From the NCBI GenBank assembly GCA_964387285.1, contig CAYLWO010000012.1, forward strand, positions 44,503 to 108,502: a stretch of DNA of 64,000 nt, written 5' to 3'. Position 1 is the first letter of the stretch; every line of letters starts with the position of its first letter. Below are positions 50,010-58,238 of this stretch, piece after piece. This stretch comes from Anaerohabitans sp964387285 (lineage in GTDB: Bacteria > Zhuqueibacterota > Zhuqueibacteria > Residuimicrobiales > Residuimicrobiaceae). The position numbers and the translations under genes were made by a program. Under the pieces are notes generated by a model, which saw nothing but the letters and a program-made list of their open reading frames with translations, was not told where the DNA came from and made no database searches.

Positions 50010-51245
50010 ATGCGCTTCATGGATCAACACAGGGAATCGTTCCGCATGGCTGTTGCAGCTATTAAAAGCAACAAAGCTCGCGGCGTTCTCACCACTTTGG
50101 GCATCATTATCGGCATTGTGGCGGTAGCAACCACCATGACCGTTTCCAACGGACTGGGCAATAACTTTAAAGAAAGCATCTCCTCCATCGGCTCTGATGT
50201 CTATTATGTCTCGCGCATGCCGTGGATCATCATGGGAGATTTTTTTACTTTTCGCAATAGGCCCAACGTTACATTCAAAGAAAGTGAAAAACTGCGGCAA
50301 CATCTGAAAACAGCCGTGGCCATCAATCCGGTAACCGGCACGAGTAAAAATGTAAAATTCCGTTCAGAGGTGCTGGAGAACGTTCCCATCGTCGGCACCA
50401 CGGACAAACAAACCATGGTCTCGGCATCGGTGCCGGAAGCCGGTCATTTCTTGACCAGCCTGGATGTACAATATAAAAAGTTCGTCTGCGTCATCGGCGC
50501 GGAAATCCGTGATCGGCTTTTCAAAAACACCGATCCGTTATACAAAACCATCAACGTCGGCCGTTACAGATTTCGCGTTATCGGCGTTATGGAAAAACAG
50601 GGCAGTGCCGGATTTTTTGGCGGACCTAATTTCGATCGACAGGTTTTGATACCGGTCACCACGTTTATTCGCGCATTCGGCGGCAGCAATCGTCAATTTG
50701 ACATCGCGGTCAAAGCGCCGGGCCAGGAGAGTATGAGCGATTTCCGCTTTGAACTGGTCAGTGAAATGCGCAAGATGCGCAAGCTCAAGCCTACCGAGCA
50801 GGATAATTTTTCCATCAATGCCATGGACAGTTTGATGAACGCCTACAACAACGTCATGGGCGTGGTGGTGATGATCGGCCTGATCATCACCAGCGTTTCG
50901 CTCTTTGTCGGCGGCATCGGTGTGATGAACATCATGTTTGTCTCGGTCACGGAGCGCACGCGTGAAATCGGCATTCGCAAGGCCATCGGCGCCACGCGGC
51001 GATCCATTCTCGTGCAATTTCTGTTCGAATCCTCGGCCATCTGCTTGATCGGCGGCGTGATCGGCGTTACATTCTCTTTTGGCATTGCCGCGCTCATCAA
51101 CAAACTTTTGATGCCGGCGGCCGTATCTTTGCCTATTGTCATCGTAGCGCTGTTGGTTTCCATAGCTACCGGCATCCTGTCCGGCATCATCCCGGCATAT
51201 CGGGCTTCCCGCCTGAATCCGATTGACGCCTTGCGCTACGAATAA
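50010..51245 (+). CDS. MacB-type ABC transporter permease, first copy
   Basis: A 411-residue permease with an N-terminal membrane helix (ARGVLTTLGIIIGIVAVATT), a large periplasmic MacB-type domain (about 45-280) and a C-terminal FtsX core of three helices (GVVVMIGLIITSVSLFVGGI, then FVSVTERTREIGIRKAIGAT, the coupling motif). It lacks the fused ATPase of true MacB, so it is the LolC/E-like or split type that needs a separate ATP-binding protein. A GCGGAGG site precedes the ATG. It probably pairs with the next gene to form a heterodimer. Confidence 0.92.
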   Translation: MRFMDQHRESFRMAVAAIKSNKARGVLTTLGIIIGIVAVATTMTVSNGLGNNFKESISSIGSDVYYVSRMPWIIMGDFFTFRNRPNVTFKESEKLRQHLKTAVAINPVTGTSKNVKFRSEVLENVPIVGTTDKQTMVSASVPEAGHFLTSLDVQYKKFVCVIGAEIRDRLFKNTDPLYKTINVGRYRFRVIGVMEKQGSAGFFGGPNFDRQVLIPVTTFIRAFGGSNRQFDIAVKAPGQESMSDFRFELVSEMRKMRKLKPTEQDNFSINAMDSLMNAYNNVMGVVVMIGLIITSVSLFVGGIGVMNIMFVSVTERTREIGIRKAIGATRRSILVQFLFESSAICLIGGVIGVTFSFGIAALINKLLMPAAVSLPIVIVALLVSIATGILSGIIPAYRASRLNPIDALRYE

Positions 51246-51262
51246 AACTGCTGGAGAAAGAA

Positions 51263-52510
51263 ATGTTTCTCGTTGAAGCTTTAAAAATGGCTCTGACCGC
51301 CATCGCGGCGCACAAGCTCCGTTCCTTTTTAACCCTGGTGGGCATCATCGCCGGCGTCGCCTCCATTATCGCGGTGATGACCGCCATTTCAGTCATTCAG
51401 ACCAGCATTGAAAAAGAATTAAGCGTGTTGGGCACGCAGACTTTTCAGGTGCAGAAATTCGCCGCCGGCGGTCCGATGAGCGAAGAGGAAATGCGCAAAA
51501 TCATGGCCCGCCGGCCCTTGACCGTCGAACATGCGGATCTCATTCGTGAAAAGGTCAGCACCACGGACTTTGTCGGCGCCGAACTATGGTCCTTCGGGCA
51601 TATGGCAAAATACAAAGACCACAGCACCAACTCCAATTTGACCATTTGCGGCGGCACCCCTGAATACGCGGAAAACAACACCCATTATGTGCATCTGGGA
51701 CGCAATCTGTCCAATGAAGACATCAAAACCAATCGTGCGGTCGTACTGCTGGGTTACAGCGTGGCGGAAGAATTGTTTCCCTGGACCGATCCGCTGGAAA
51801 AGACGGTAAAAATTGACGGTCGTAAATTTACTGTTGTCGGCGTTTTGGAGCAGAAAAAATCCGCCATAGGAGGCGGCTTTGATAATTATATGATCATGCC
51901 CATCAGTTGTTTCAAATCCGTTTTCGCCGATCGCGACAACTTTGGACGCGAACGTTCGGTCAACATCACCGTGCGCGCGAAACGACCGGAACTGTTGAAC
52001 GACACGGTGGAAGAAACCCGATCCGTCATGCGTCAGGCGCGCGGTTTAAAGCCGCAGCAGGAAGACGACTTTACCATTTTTACCAATGACAGCCAGATCA
52101 AGACTTTTCACCGCACCACGGCCGGCATTAAGGTAGGATCATTTGTCATCGGCATCATTGCTTTAATCGTGGCCGGCATCGGCATCATGAACATTATGCT
52201 GGTGTCCGTGACCGAACGCACAAAAGAGATCGGCATACGAAAATCTCTGGGCGCCAGAAGAAAGAACATTTTACTGCAATTTTTACTGGAAGCGATGATG
52301 CTCTCCAACATCGGCGGCATCATCGGCGTGGCCGTAGGCTTTGGCCTGGGCAATCTGGTCAGCGTGTTCACCCAATTTGCTCCCCACGTGCCTTTGGAAT
52401 GGACTTTGGTTGGATTGATTTTCTGCACCCTTGTGGGATTGACGTTCGGCTTGTGGCCCGCTGTCAAAGCCTCTAAAATGGACCCCATTGCCGCATTACG
52501 GTACGAATAG
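51263..52510 (+). CDS. MacB-type ABC transporter permease, second copy
   Basis: A 415-residue permease with the same layout as its neighbour (MTAISVIQTSIEKELSVLGT; C-terminal LVSVTERTKEIGIRKSLGAR). It lies 17 bp downstream and ends with the same ALRYE C-terminus, which marks the two as products of a duplication. Together they would form the membrane part of a peptide, lipid or drug exporter driven by an unlinked ATPase. GGAGAAAG precedes the ATG. A 14-bp perfect inverted repeat starts at the stop codon. Confidence 0.92.
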   Translation: MFLVEALKMALTAIAAHKLRSFLTLVGIIAGVASIIAVMTAISVIQTSIEKELSVLGTQTFQVQKFAAGGPMSEEEMRKIMARRPLTVEHADLIREKVSTTDFVGAELWSFGHMAKYKDHSTNSNLTICGGTPEYAENNTHYVHLGRNLSNEDIKTNRAVVLLGYSVAEELFPWTDPLEKTVKIDGRKFTVVGVLEQKKSAIGGGFDNYMIMPISCFKSVFADRDNFGRERSVNITVRAKRPELLNDTVEETRSVMRQARGLKPQQEDDFTIFTNDSQIKTFHRTTAGIKVGSFVIGIIALIVAGIGIMNIMLVSVTERTKEIGIRKSLGARRKNILLQFLLEAMMLSNIGGIIGVAVGFGLGNLVSVFTQFAPHVPLEWTLVGLIFCTLVGLTFGLWPAVKASKMDPIAALRYE

Positions 52511-52540
52511 AGATTTTTCTGCTGCTGCAGAAAAATCTCT
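52509..52540. terminator. Inverted repeat at the end of the export operon
   Basis: AGAGATTTTTCTGC (52509-52522) and GCAGAAAAATCTCT (52527-52540) are perfect arms around TGCT. The stem overlaps the stop codon of the second permease. The weak T-richness outside the stem means it is only a probable terminator or an mRNA-stabilising hairpin. Confidence 0.5.
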
Positions 52541-52689
52541 GTTCCATCTATACACTTGCGTCCCAGCAATAATTTCATTATCTTTGCTGAAAAAATATTG
52601 CTGAAAAAGAACCCTCCCCATTTGCCGCTTTCTCAGCTCATAATGAATTTACCATAATAAAAAACCTGGCTTGAATCGAATATCCAATA

Positions 52690-55308
52690 ATGGAAACAAT
52701 GATGACGAACCGATACTGCCGCTTTTTGCCGGTTTTTTTTCTAACCGCAGCCGTATGGGCCCAGGAAGCGCCTAAACTGACTTACACGACGGTACGTTTA
52801 CGCAACAAACCGCCGCAGATCGACGGAAAACTGAACGATCCCTGCTGGAGCGAGGGCGATTGGTTCACCCAATTCATTCAGCAAATTCCCAAAGAAGGCA
52901 TAGCGCCCAGCCAACATACGTGGATGAAAATACTCTATGATGATCAACATATCTATGTAGCCTTTCGCGCCTGGGATACGGAGCCGAATAAAATTGATCG
53001 GCGGGCCGGTCGTCGCGACAGTATGAGCGGCGACATGATCGGCGTTTGCTTTGACAGCTATTTCGATCACCTCAGCGGGTTCGAATTCGATCTGTCCGCT
53101 GCCGGGGCAAAGACGGATCTCATCCTGATGAATAAATTCGCTTTTGACAGTAATTGGGACGCTGTCTGGGACGGAAAAACAGCAATGGAAGATTCAGCCT
53201 GGACCGCAGAACTACGCATCCCTTTTAACCAGGTTCGTTACAGCCATAAAAGCGATCAGGAGATCGTCTGGGGATTGCATGCCTGGCGTTGGATTAACCG
53301 GTTGCAAGAGGAGGACCAATTCAGCCTGATTCGCCGTAACGGTCCCGGTCATATGTATGATATGGGCTTTTTAAAAGGCCTGAGCCATATCCCGAGCAGC
53401 CGTCACATTGAGCTTATGCCCTATGGAGTAGGCCAGGTCAAGGATGAACCGCAGCCGGCCGGAAATCCGTTTACTGAAAAGCAAACCTGGAACGGAGACA
53501 TGGGTCTGGATGGCAAAATCGGTTTAGCCAGCAATGTGACCATGGATTTTACCATCAATCCGGACTTTGGTCAAGTGGAAGCAGATCCTTCGACGCTTAA
53601 CCTTACGGTCTACGAGGTCTTTTATAACGAAAAACGGCCTTTTTTCCTGGAAGGCAACACGATTTTTGATTTCTCTCTCGGGGAATACCCGCTTTTTTAT
53701 TCACGCCGCATCGGCCACGCTCCCTCAGTTTCGCCGTCGTTGTCAGAAAGGGAACATGCTCGCATCCCGGATGCGACGCCGATCCTGGCTGCGGTGAAAA
53801 TGACCGGTAAGAGCAACTCTGGTTTGTCCTTTGGCGTTATCGAAAGCGTTACTCCGCAAGTCACTGCAGAGATCGAATCGGCAGCGGGCAAATCGGAATA
53901 TATCGTAGAACCGCTGACCCATTACGCGATAGCGCGTGTTAAAAAAGATATGAACAACAGCAACACCGAGTTGGGCGCCATATTCACTACCGTCAATCGT
54001 CAGCTCAATAAAAACTATTTAAAAGTGCTGCCGAATGACGCTTTCACCGGCGGTGTGGATTTCCGTCATTATATGTCGCAGAAAAAATCCTTTATCGGCG
54101 TAAAACTGGTCGGCAGCCGTGTGCAGGGCAATCCGGCTGCGTTACTTGATTTGCAACACGCCTCGGCGCGCTATTTCCAGCGACCGGACGCCCATCATCT
54201 GGATGTGGACTCTAGCCAAACCGTTCTCTCCGGCCACGGCGGCCTGCTTGAATTTAAAAAAGACAGTTACGGTCACTGGCGTTTGCACGCCAAAGTTAAT
54301 TGGTTCTCTCCGGGCTTTGAATTGAATGATTTGGGATATATGACCGCTGCGGATGAAATAAACAGTGAACTGGAGATCGGATATGTGATCACCGAACCCA
54401 GGGGATTTCTGCGGGATTTAAGTGCGGAACTGGGCCTGGCGGAGAACCGCGATTTTGGCAATCGTCACCGTTATACCGCAGGCGTTCTGATCGCTGAAGC
54501 AACCTTGAAAAATCGCTGGCAAGCAGAAATCGTGTTGAACAGAATCAACGAAACCCATGATACACGATTGCTGCGCGGCGGTCCGGCGGTTTACACCAAA
54601 GGACTGTGGTGCACCAATTTGGATCTGAGTACCGATGCAGCAAAAAAATTCTCTTGCAATCTGCATTTGCATAATCATTTTTGCGACGATAATGAATCCA
54701 GGATACGCGGGCTCATGCCCGGCGTCAAATACAAGGTGAGCGATGCATTGCAGTTCTCTTCCACATTAAACCTGTCCCATGAAGTTGAGATGCTGCACTA
54801 TATTAATCGCCTGGAACAGGCGCCGGAGCCGTGTTATGTTCTGGGCAAGCTCGATCGAAAAACGCTGGGCCTCACCATGCGCTTCGATTTTGTCGTCACG
54901 CCGGATTTAACCATTCAGTACTATGGCAATCCCTATCTCTCGTCCGGCCGTTATTCGGATTTTCGACAGGTTACGAACGCAGATGCACGATCATATGAAC
55001 AGGCGTTTTCACGACTGTCTTACGTTTATGATCCTGCCATATCATCTTATATCATCGACGCGAATCAAGAGGGCGGTGTAACAAATCATCTTGGGAATCC
55101 GGATTTCAGCTACCGGGAATTCCGTTCCAATCTGGTCTTGCGCTGGGAGTTCCGTCCGGGCTCGACCTTTTATCTGGTCTGGACACATGACCGTTCCGGT
55201 TACAACCCGGGGATGGTCCAGGGACATTCCCGGAACTGGGATGAATTATGGAACAGTCCGGCGCGGAACATCGTCATGGCGAAAATGAGCTACTGGTTTT
55301 CCATGTGA
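52690..55308 (+). CDS. DUF5916/CBM9-like outer-membrane protein
   Basis: An 872-residue exported protein: signal peptide (about 1-25, ending VWAQ), then an N-terminal CBM9-type carbohydrate-binding domain (about 35-235, PQIDGKLNDPCWSEGDWFTQ, DDQHIYVAFRAWD). A long DUF5916 beta-barrel-like region runs to the C-terminus (FTINPDFGQVEADPSTLNLT, NEKRPFFLEGNTIFDFS), ending with alternating strands (MAKMSYWFSM). Such proteins are common in FCB genomes and are thought to sit in the outer membrane. The substrate is unknown. The start is uncertain among 52690, 52702 and 52705, as no strong ribosome site is present. Monocistronic. Confidence 0.82.
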   Translation: METMMTNRYCRFLPVFFLTAAVWAQEAPKLTYTTVRLRNKPPQIDGKLNDPCWSEGDWFTQFIQQIPKEGIAPSQHTWMKILYDDQHIYVAFRAWDTEPNKIDRRAGRRDSMSGDMIGVCFDSYFDHLSGFEFDLSAAGAKTDLILMNKFAFDSNWDAVWDGKTAMEDSAWTAELRIPFNQVRYSHKSDQEIVWGLHAWRWINRLQEEDQFSLIRRNGPGHMYDMGFLKGLSHIPSSRHIELMPYGVGQVKDEPQPAGNPFTEKQTWNGDMGLDGKIGLASNVTMDFTINPDFGQVEADPSTLNLTVYEVFYNEKRPFFLEGNTIFDFSLGEYPLFYSRRIGHAPSVSPSLSEREHARIPDATPILAAVKMTGKSNSGLSFGVIESVTPQVTAEIESAAGKSEYIVEPLTHYAIARVKKDMNNSNTELGAIFTTVNRQLNKNYLKVLPNDAFTGGVDFRHYMSQKKSFIGVKLVGSRVQGNPAALLDLQHASARYFQRPDAHHLDVDSSQTVLSGHGGLLEFKKDSYGHWRLHAKVNWFSPGFELNDLGYMTAADEINSELEIGYVITEPRGFLRDLSAELGLAENRDFGNRHRYTAGVLIAEATLKNRWQAEIVLNRINETHDTRLLRGGPAVYTKGLWCTNLDLSTDAAKKFSCNLHLHNHFCDDNESRIRGLMPGVKYKVSDALQFSSTLNLSHEVEMLHYINRLEQAPEPCYVLGKLDRKTLGLTMRFDFVVTPDLTIQYYGNPYLSSGRYSDFRQVTNADARSYEQAFSRLSYVYDPAISSYIIDANQEGGVTNHLGNPDFSYREFRSNLVLRWEFRPGSTFYLVWTHDRSGYNPGMVQGHSRNWDELWNSPARNIVMAKMSYWFSM

Positions 55309-55410
55309 TTAAAAGAAAAAAATGTCTTTTTCAGATTAAATTATTATATTTACTGATACCAAAAAATGGGCTGTATTAAAAACGACTTTTCCACGGCAGA
55401 AAGGGAAAAC

Positions 55411-56373
55411 GTGAAACAGACGATTTATCTGTTCATTCTGGTCATTCTTGTCATGTCCATGCTCATGACCGGCTGTTCACAAAAAGCAAAAAACAAGCAA
55501 ATCCTCATTGGCGCTTCGCTGCTGACCATGCAAGACGATTTTTATGTCACCCTGGCCAAAGGCCTGACGGATGAAGCCGCCAGGCATAAGGATATGCAGA
55601 TCAAGGTGCTGATTCGCAATGCGGATTTTAAACTGGGCCGGCAGATCGGCGATATCGACGACTTTCTTCAGCAAGGCATCGATGTACTGATCGTCAGTCC
55701 GACCAGCCCCAGTGCGATCTGTCCGACGTTGGAAGAGGTAAACAACAAAGGCATTCCGGTGCTCACCGTTGACATCAAAAGCGAATGCCCGTTTATTAAG
55801 ACGCATATCATGTCCGATGACGTTGAAGCCGGCCGCGTGGCCGGCCGTTTTGTGGCAGATCAACTCAAAGGCAGCGGCATGGTCGCTATCATCACTCATC
55901 CCATCTACTCTTCCGGCATTAACCGCGCCATCGGTTTTCGTGAAGTCATGAAAAATTATCCCAATATCCATATCCTGGCGGAATTGAATGCAGAGTCCAG
56001 TCGTGAAAAGTCCATTTCGGTCATGGATGATCTGATGATGGCGCACCCGGAGGTCAATTACGTCATGGGCATCAATGACGTCATGACCCTGGGCGCCATG
56101 GCCGCCATCGAGGGCGCCGGCAAGACCGCGCAAATCAAAGCGGTCATGATCTGCGGCGGACAAAAAGAAGCGTTTGACCGGCTGCAAGCCGGAGACCCCT
56201 GTTTGGAGGGCGCAGCCCTGCTTTACCCTTATCAAATCGGCGTGCAAGCGGTTGCTTCAGCCGTGCAAATACTGCAGGGAAAACCAGTACCGGCGCAGCA
56301 GCTGGCGCCCGTGAAATTGATCACTCATGAAAATGCCGCGACTCTGGCCGCTGAATGGCGAGGACAACAGTAA
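55411..56373 (+). CDS. Ribose-type ABC transporter binding lipoprotein
   Basis: A 320-residue periplasmic binding protein of the RbsB/LacI-like (type 1) fold. GTG 55411 follows AAAGGGA and gives a lipoprotein signal ending LMTGC; the longer frame from 55366 places charged residues in front and is unlikely. Then come ILIGASLLTMQDDFYVTLAK, QQGIDVLIVSPTSPSAICP, HIMSDDVEAGRVAGRFVADQ, AIITHPIYSSGINRAIGF and VNYVMGINDVMTLGAMAAIE. It likely captures a monosaccharide, polyol or autoinducer-like compound for the permease 37 bp downstream. No RbsA-type ATPase is adjacent. Confidence 0.92.
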   Translation: MKQTIYLFILVILVMSMLMTGCSQKAKNKQILIGASLLTMQDDFYVTLAKGLTDEAARHKDMQIKVLIRNADFKLGRQIGDIDDFLQQGIDVLIVSPTSPSAICPTLEEVNNKGIPVLTVDIKSECPFIKTHIMSDDVEAGRVAGRFVADQLKGSGMVAIITHPIYSSGINRAIGFREVMKNYPNIHILAELNAESSREKSISVMDDLMMAHPEVNYVMGINDVMTLGAMAAIEGAGKTAQIKAVMICGGQKEAFDRLQAGDPCLEGAALLYPYQIGVQAVASAVQILQGKPVPAQQLAPVKLITHENAATLAAEWRGQQ

Positions 56374-56410
56374 GCTTGCCTGGCATCGATTTTGATTTGG
56401 AGATCATTTG

Positions 56411-57337
56411 GTGAAACGATATTTTAACCGCTATGGCAGTTTGCTGGTCCTGGCCGTCATGGTTACCGTCATGGCGTTCTTGTCGCCGAATTTTTTAACC
56501 ATAGCCAATCTATTCAACATCAGCCGACAAATTGCGGTCATGTCCATTGTTGCAGCCGGCATGACTTTTGTCATCATCAGCGGCGGCATCGATCTTTCCG
56601 TCGGCTCCAATGTGGCGCTGAGCGGTATTGTGCTCAGCTGGCTGATCCAGACTGCCGGCTTTTCCATTGGTTCGGCCGTTCTATCCGGTTTGATCGTTGC
56701 TTTGCTGATTGGGTTGCTCAACGGCAGTCTTATCGCCAAATTGAAAATTCCATTCTTCATCGTCACCCTGGCCACCATGGTCATCGCCCGCGGTCTTTGT
56801 TTCATCATTACCGGCGGATTTCCCATTTCCCAGCTGGGCGAGCGTTTTCAGCAGATCGGCCGCGGTTATTTTGGTCCGATGCCCATCCCGGTCATCATTA
56901 TGCTGCTGGTATATGCGGTTGCGTTCACCATTCTGCAACGCATGCGCTTCGGCCGTTATGTCTATGCCTTAGGCGGCAACGAGACCGCAGCCAGATTGGC
57001 CGGCATTCGACTGGACAGAGTCAAGATCGCCATTTATGGAATCTGCGGCGCCTGCAGCGGCGTGGCTTCGTTGATTTTGACCTCGCGTATGAATTCCGGA
57101 GACCCCAATATGGGCACCGGCTTGGAACTGGATGCCATTGCCGCCATCGTCATCGGCGGCGCCAACATCAGCGGCGGACAGGGATGGATCTGGGGCACCT
57201 TTATTGGCGCTTATATTATCGGCATCCTGAACAATGGATTGAATATGTTAAATATTGCAGCCTATTATCAAATGGCGTTGAAAGGATTGGTCATTCTGTT
57301 GGCTGTCTGGCTGCAGCAAAGCATGCAAAAGAAATAG
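56411..57337 (+). CDS. Ribose-type ABC transporter permease
   Basis: A 308-residue RbsC-type permease with about ten hydrophobic segments: LTIANLFNISRQIAVMSIVA, GMTFVIISGGIDLSVGSNVA (family signature), GGNETAARLAGIRLDRVKIA and INISGGQG-type end region (GGANISGGQGWIWGTFIGAY). GTG at 56411 is preferred over TTG at 56408 because GGAG stands 8 bases before it. It forms a two-gene unit with the binding protein; the ATPase must be encoded elsewhere or supplied by another system. Confidence 0.93.
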   Translation: MKRYFNRYGSLLVLAVMVTVMAFLSPNFLTIANLFNISRQIAVMSIVAAGMTFVIISGGIDLSVGSNVALSGIVLSWLIQTAGFSIGSAVLSGLIVALLIGLLNGSLIAKLKIPFFIVTLATMVIARGLCFIITGGFPISQLGERFQQIGRGYFGPMPIPVIIMLLVYAVAFTILQRMRFGRYVYALGGNETAARLAGIRLDRVKIAIYGICGACSGVASLILTSRMNSGDPNMGTGLELDAIAAIVIGGANISGGQGWIWGTFIGAYIIGILNNGLNMLNIAAYYQMALKGLVILLAVWLQQSMQKK

Positions 57338-57669
57338 CAATCCACTTTTCATCTTTTTAAGACTAATTCTTTCATGTTCAAAGCAAACCTGCTGTTCATC
57401 ATAACGCTCATCGGTTTAGCAAAAAGGCTTTCATATGAACATAGTGACCATTCTCATACTCTAAATTCGGAGAAAAAAATCCGCCAACGGGATCGGCGTT
57501 GTTAATATAAATTATTTAATCATAATAAATTAAACCATTTTTAAAATGGGGAAATTTTTCTGGCACACTGTTTGTTATATCAATGAGAAATAATAAATGA
57601 CTGATCGCTCTCTGTCAGCCAAATCGGCTAAACAGGATATCAGATAATACCATTAGAGAGGAAAAGACA
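57338..57669 (+). promoter_or_regulatory. Leader of the small secreted gene, possible sigma-54 site
   Basis: This gap is AT-rich and has no gene. TGGCAC (57561-57566), five bases, then TTGT (57572-57575) resembles a sigma-54 -24/-12 promoter (TGGCAC-N5-TTGC), missing only the last C. It would give a start near 57587 and a leader of about 80 nt. No activator site was identified, so this is tentative. Confidence 0.35.
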
Positions 57670-58032
57670 ATGAAAAAAGCAGTCGTGATGTTTGCGCTGG
57701 TGATGTTGTTTGCTATGAACGCTTTCGCCGGTCAACAAGATTTTATTCTGGAAAATCAGACCGGCTTGACCATTGACGAGTTTTATTGTTCTCCCACTAC
57801 CACCAACGAATGGGAAGAGGATGTTCTGGGCACCGATACTTTGGCTGATGAAGCCAGCGTTGAAATCACTTTTTCCCGCGACACGGAAGAATGCCTCTGG
57901 GACCTGATGATCGTGGATGAAGATGGCGACAAAATTTACTGGACCGGCATTGATCTTTGTGCGGCTGCCAAAATAATTCTGCATTATGAAGACGGCAAAC
58001 CGACGGCCACCATCATCAAAGCCGAACAATAA
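57670..58032 (+). CDS. Small secreted protein of unknown function
   Basis: A 120-residue exported protein with a signal peptide (MKKAVVMFALVMLFAMNAFA) and a compact beta-rich domain: FILENQTGLTIDEFYCSPT, EWEEDVLGTDTLADEASVEI, CLWDLMIVDEDGDKIYWTGI and DLCAAAKIIL. Homologues are widespread in Gram-negative bacteria as small periplasmic proteins, often misnamed argininosuccinate lyase. There is one conserved W-D core and two to three cysteines. GAGAGG precedes the ATG. It stands alone, with a strong terminator behind and a possible sigma-54 promoter in front. Confidence 0.75.
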   Translation: MKKAVVMFALVMLFAMNAFAGQQDFILENQTGLTIDEFYCSPTTTNEWEEDVLGTDTLADEASVEITFSRDTEECLWDLMIVDEDGDKIYWTGIDLCAAAKIILHYEDGKPTATIIKAEQ

Positions 58033-58057
58033 ATCTCCGTTTTGGCCAATAGCTCGA

Positions 58058-58092
58058 GCCGCTGACGATAATTTTTGTCAGCGGCTTTTTTC
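58058..58092 (+). terminator. Intrinsic terminator of the small secreted gene
   Basis: GCCGCTGAC and GTCAGCGGC (9-bp perfect stem) with an ATAATTTTT-type loop are followed by a T6 run, 26 bp after the stop codon. Confidence 0.9.
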
Positions 58093-58132
58093 ATGTCTTG
58101 GATTTCTCCGCCCATTTCACTAAATTACTAAA

Positions 58133-58209
58133 ACCTGAAATGAGCGATGGTATTGCGAAAATTTCCGACCTTGGCAAGACTGTTTTTCGAGTACAAATCG
58201 CTCAATTTA
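58133..58209. repeat. AACCTTGCGAAGGTT repeat family, diverged copy F
   Basis: Outer arms AAATGAGCGAT and AATCGCTCAATTT enclose a degenerate core (CTTGGCAAG). Read on the minus strand, its right half, GAGCGATTTGTACTCGAAAA, matches copy D closely. Confidence 0.7.
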
Positions 58210-58238
58210 TCAATCCCTGATTATTTATTGACTGACTG

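Noticed and set aside
55477..56247. 256-codon minus-strand frame
   Set aside because: Antisense to the ribose-type binding protein; histidine-rich shadow composition.
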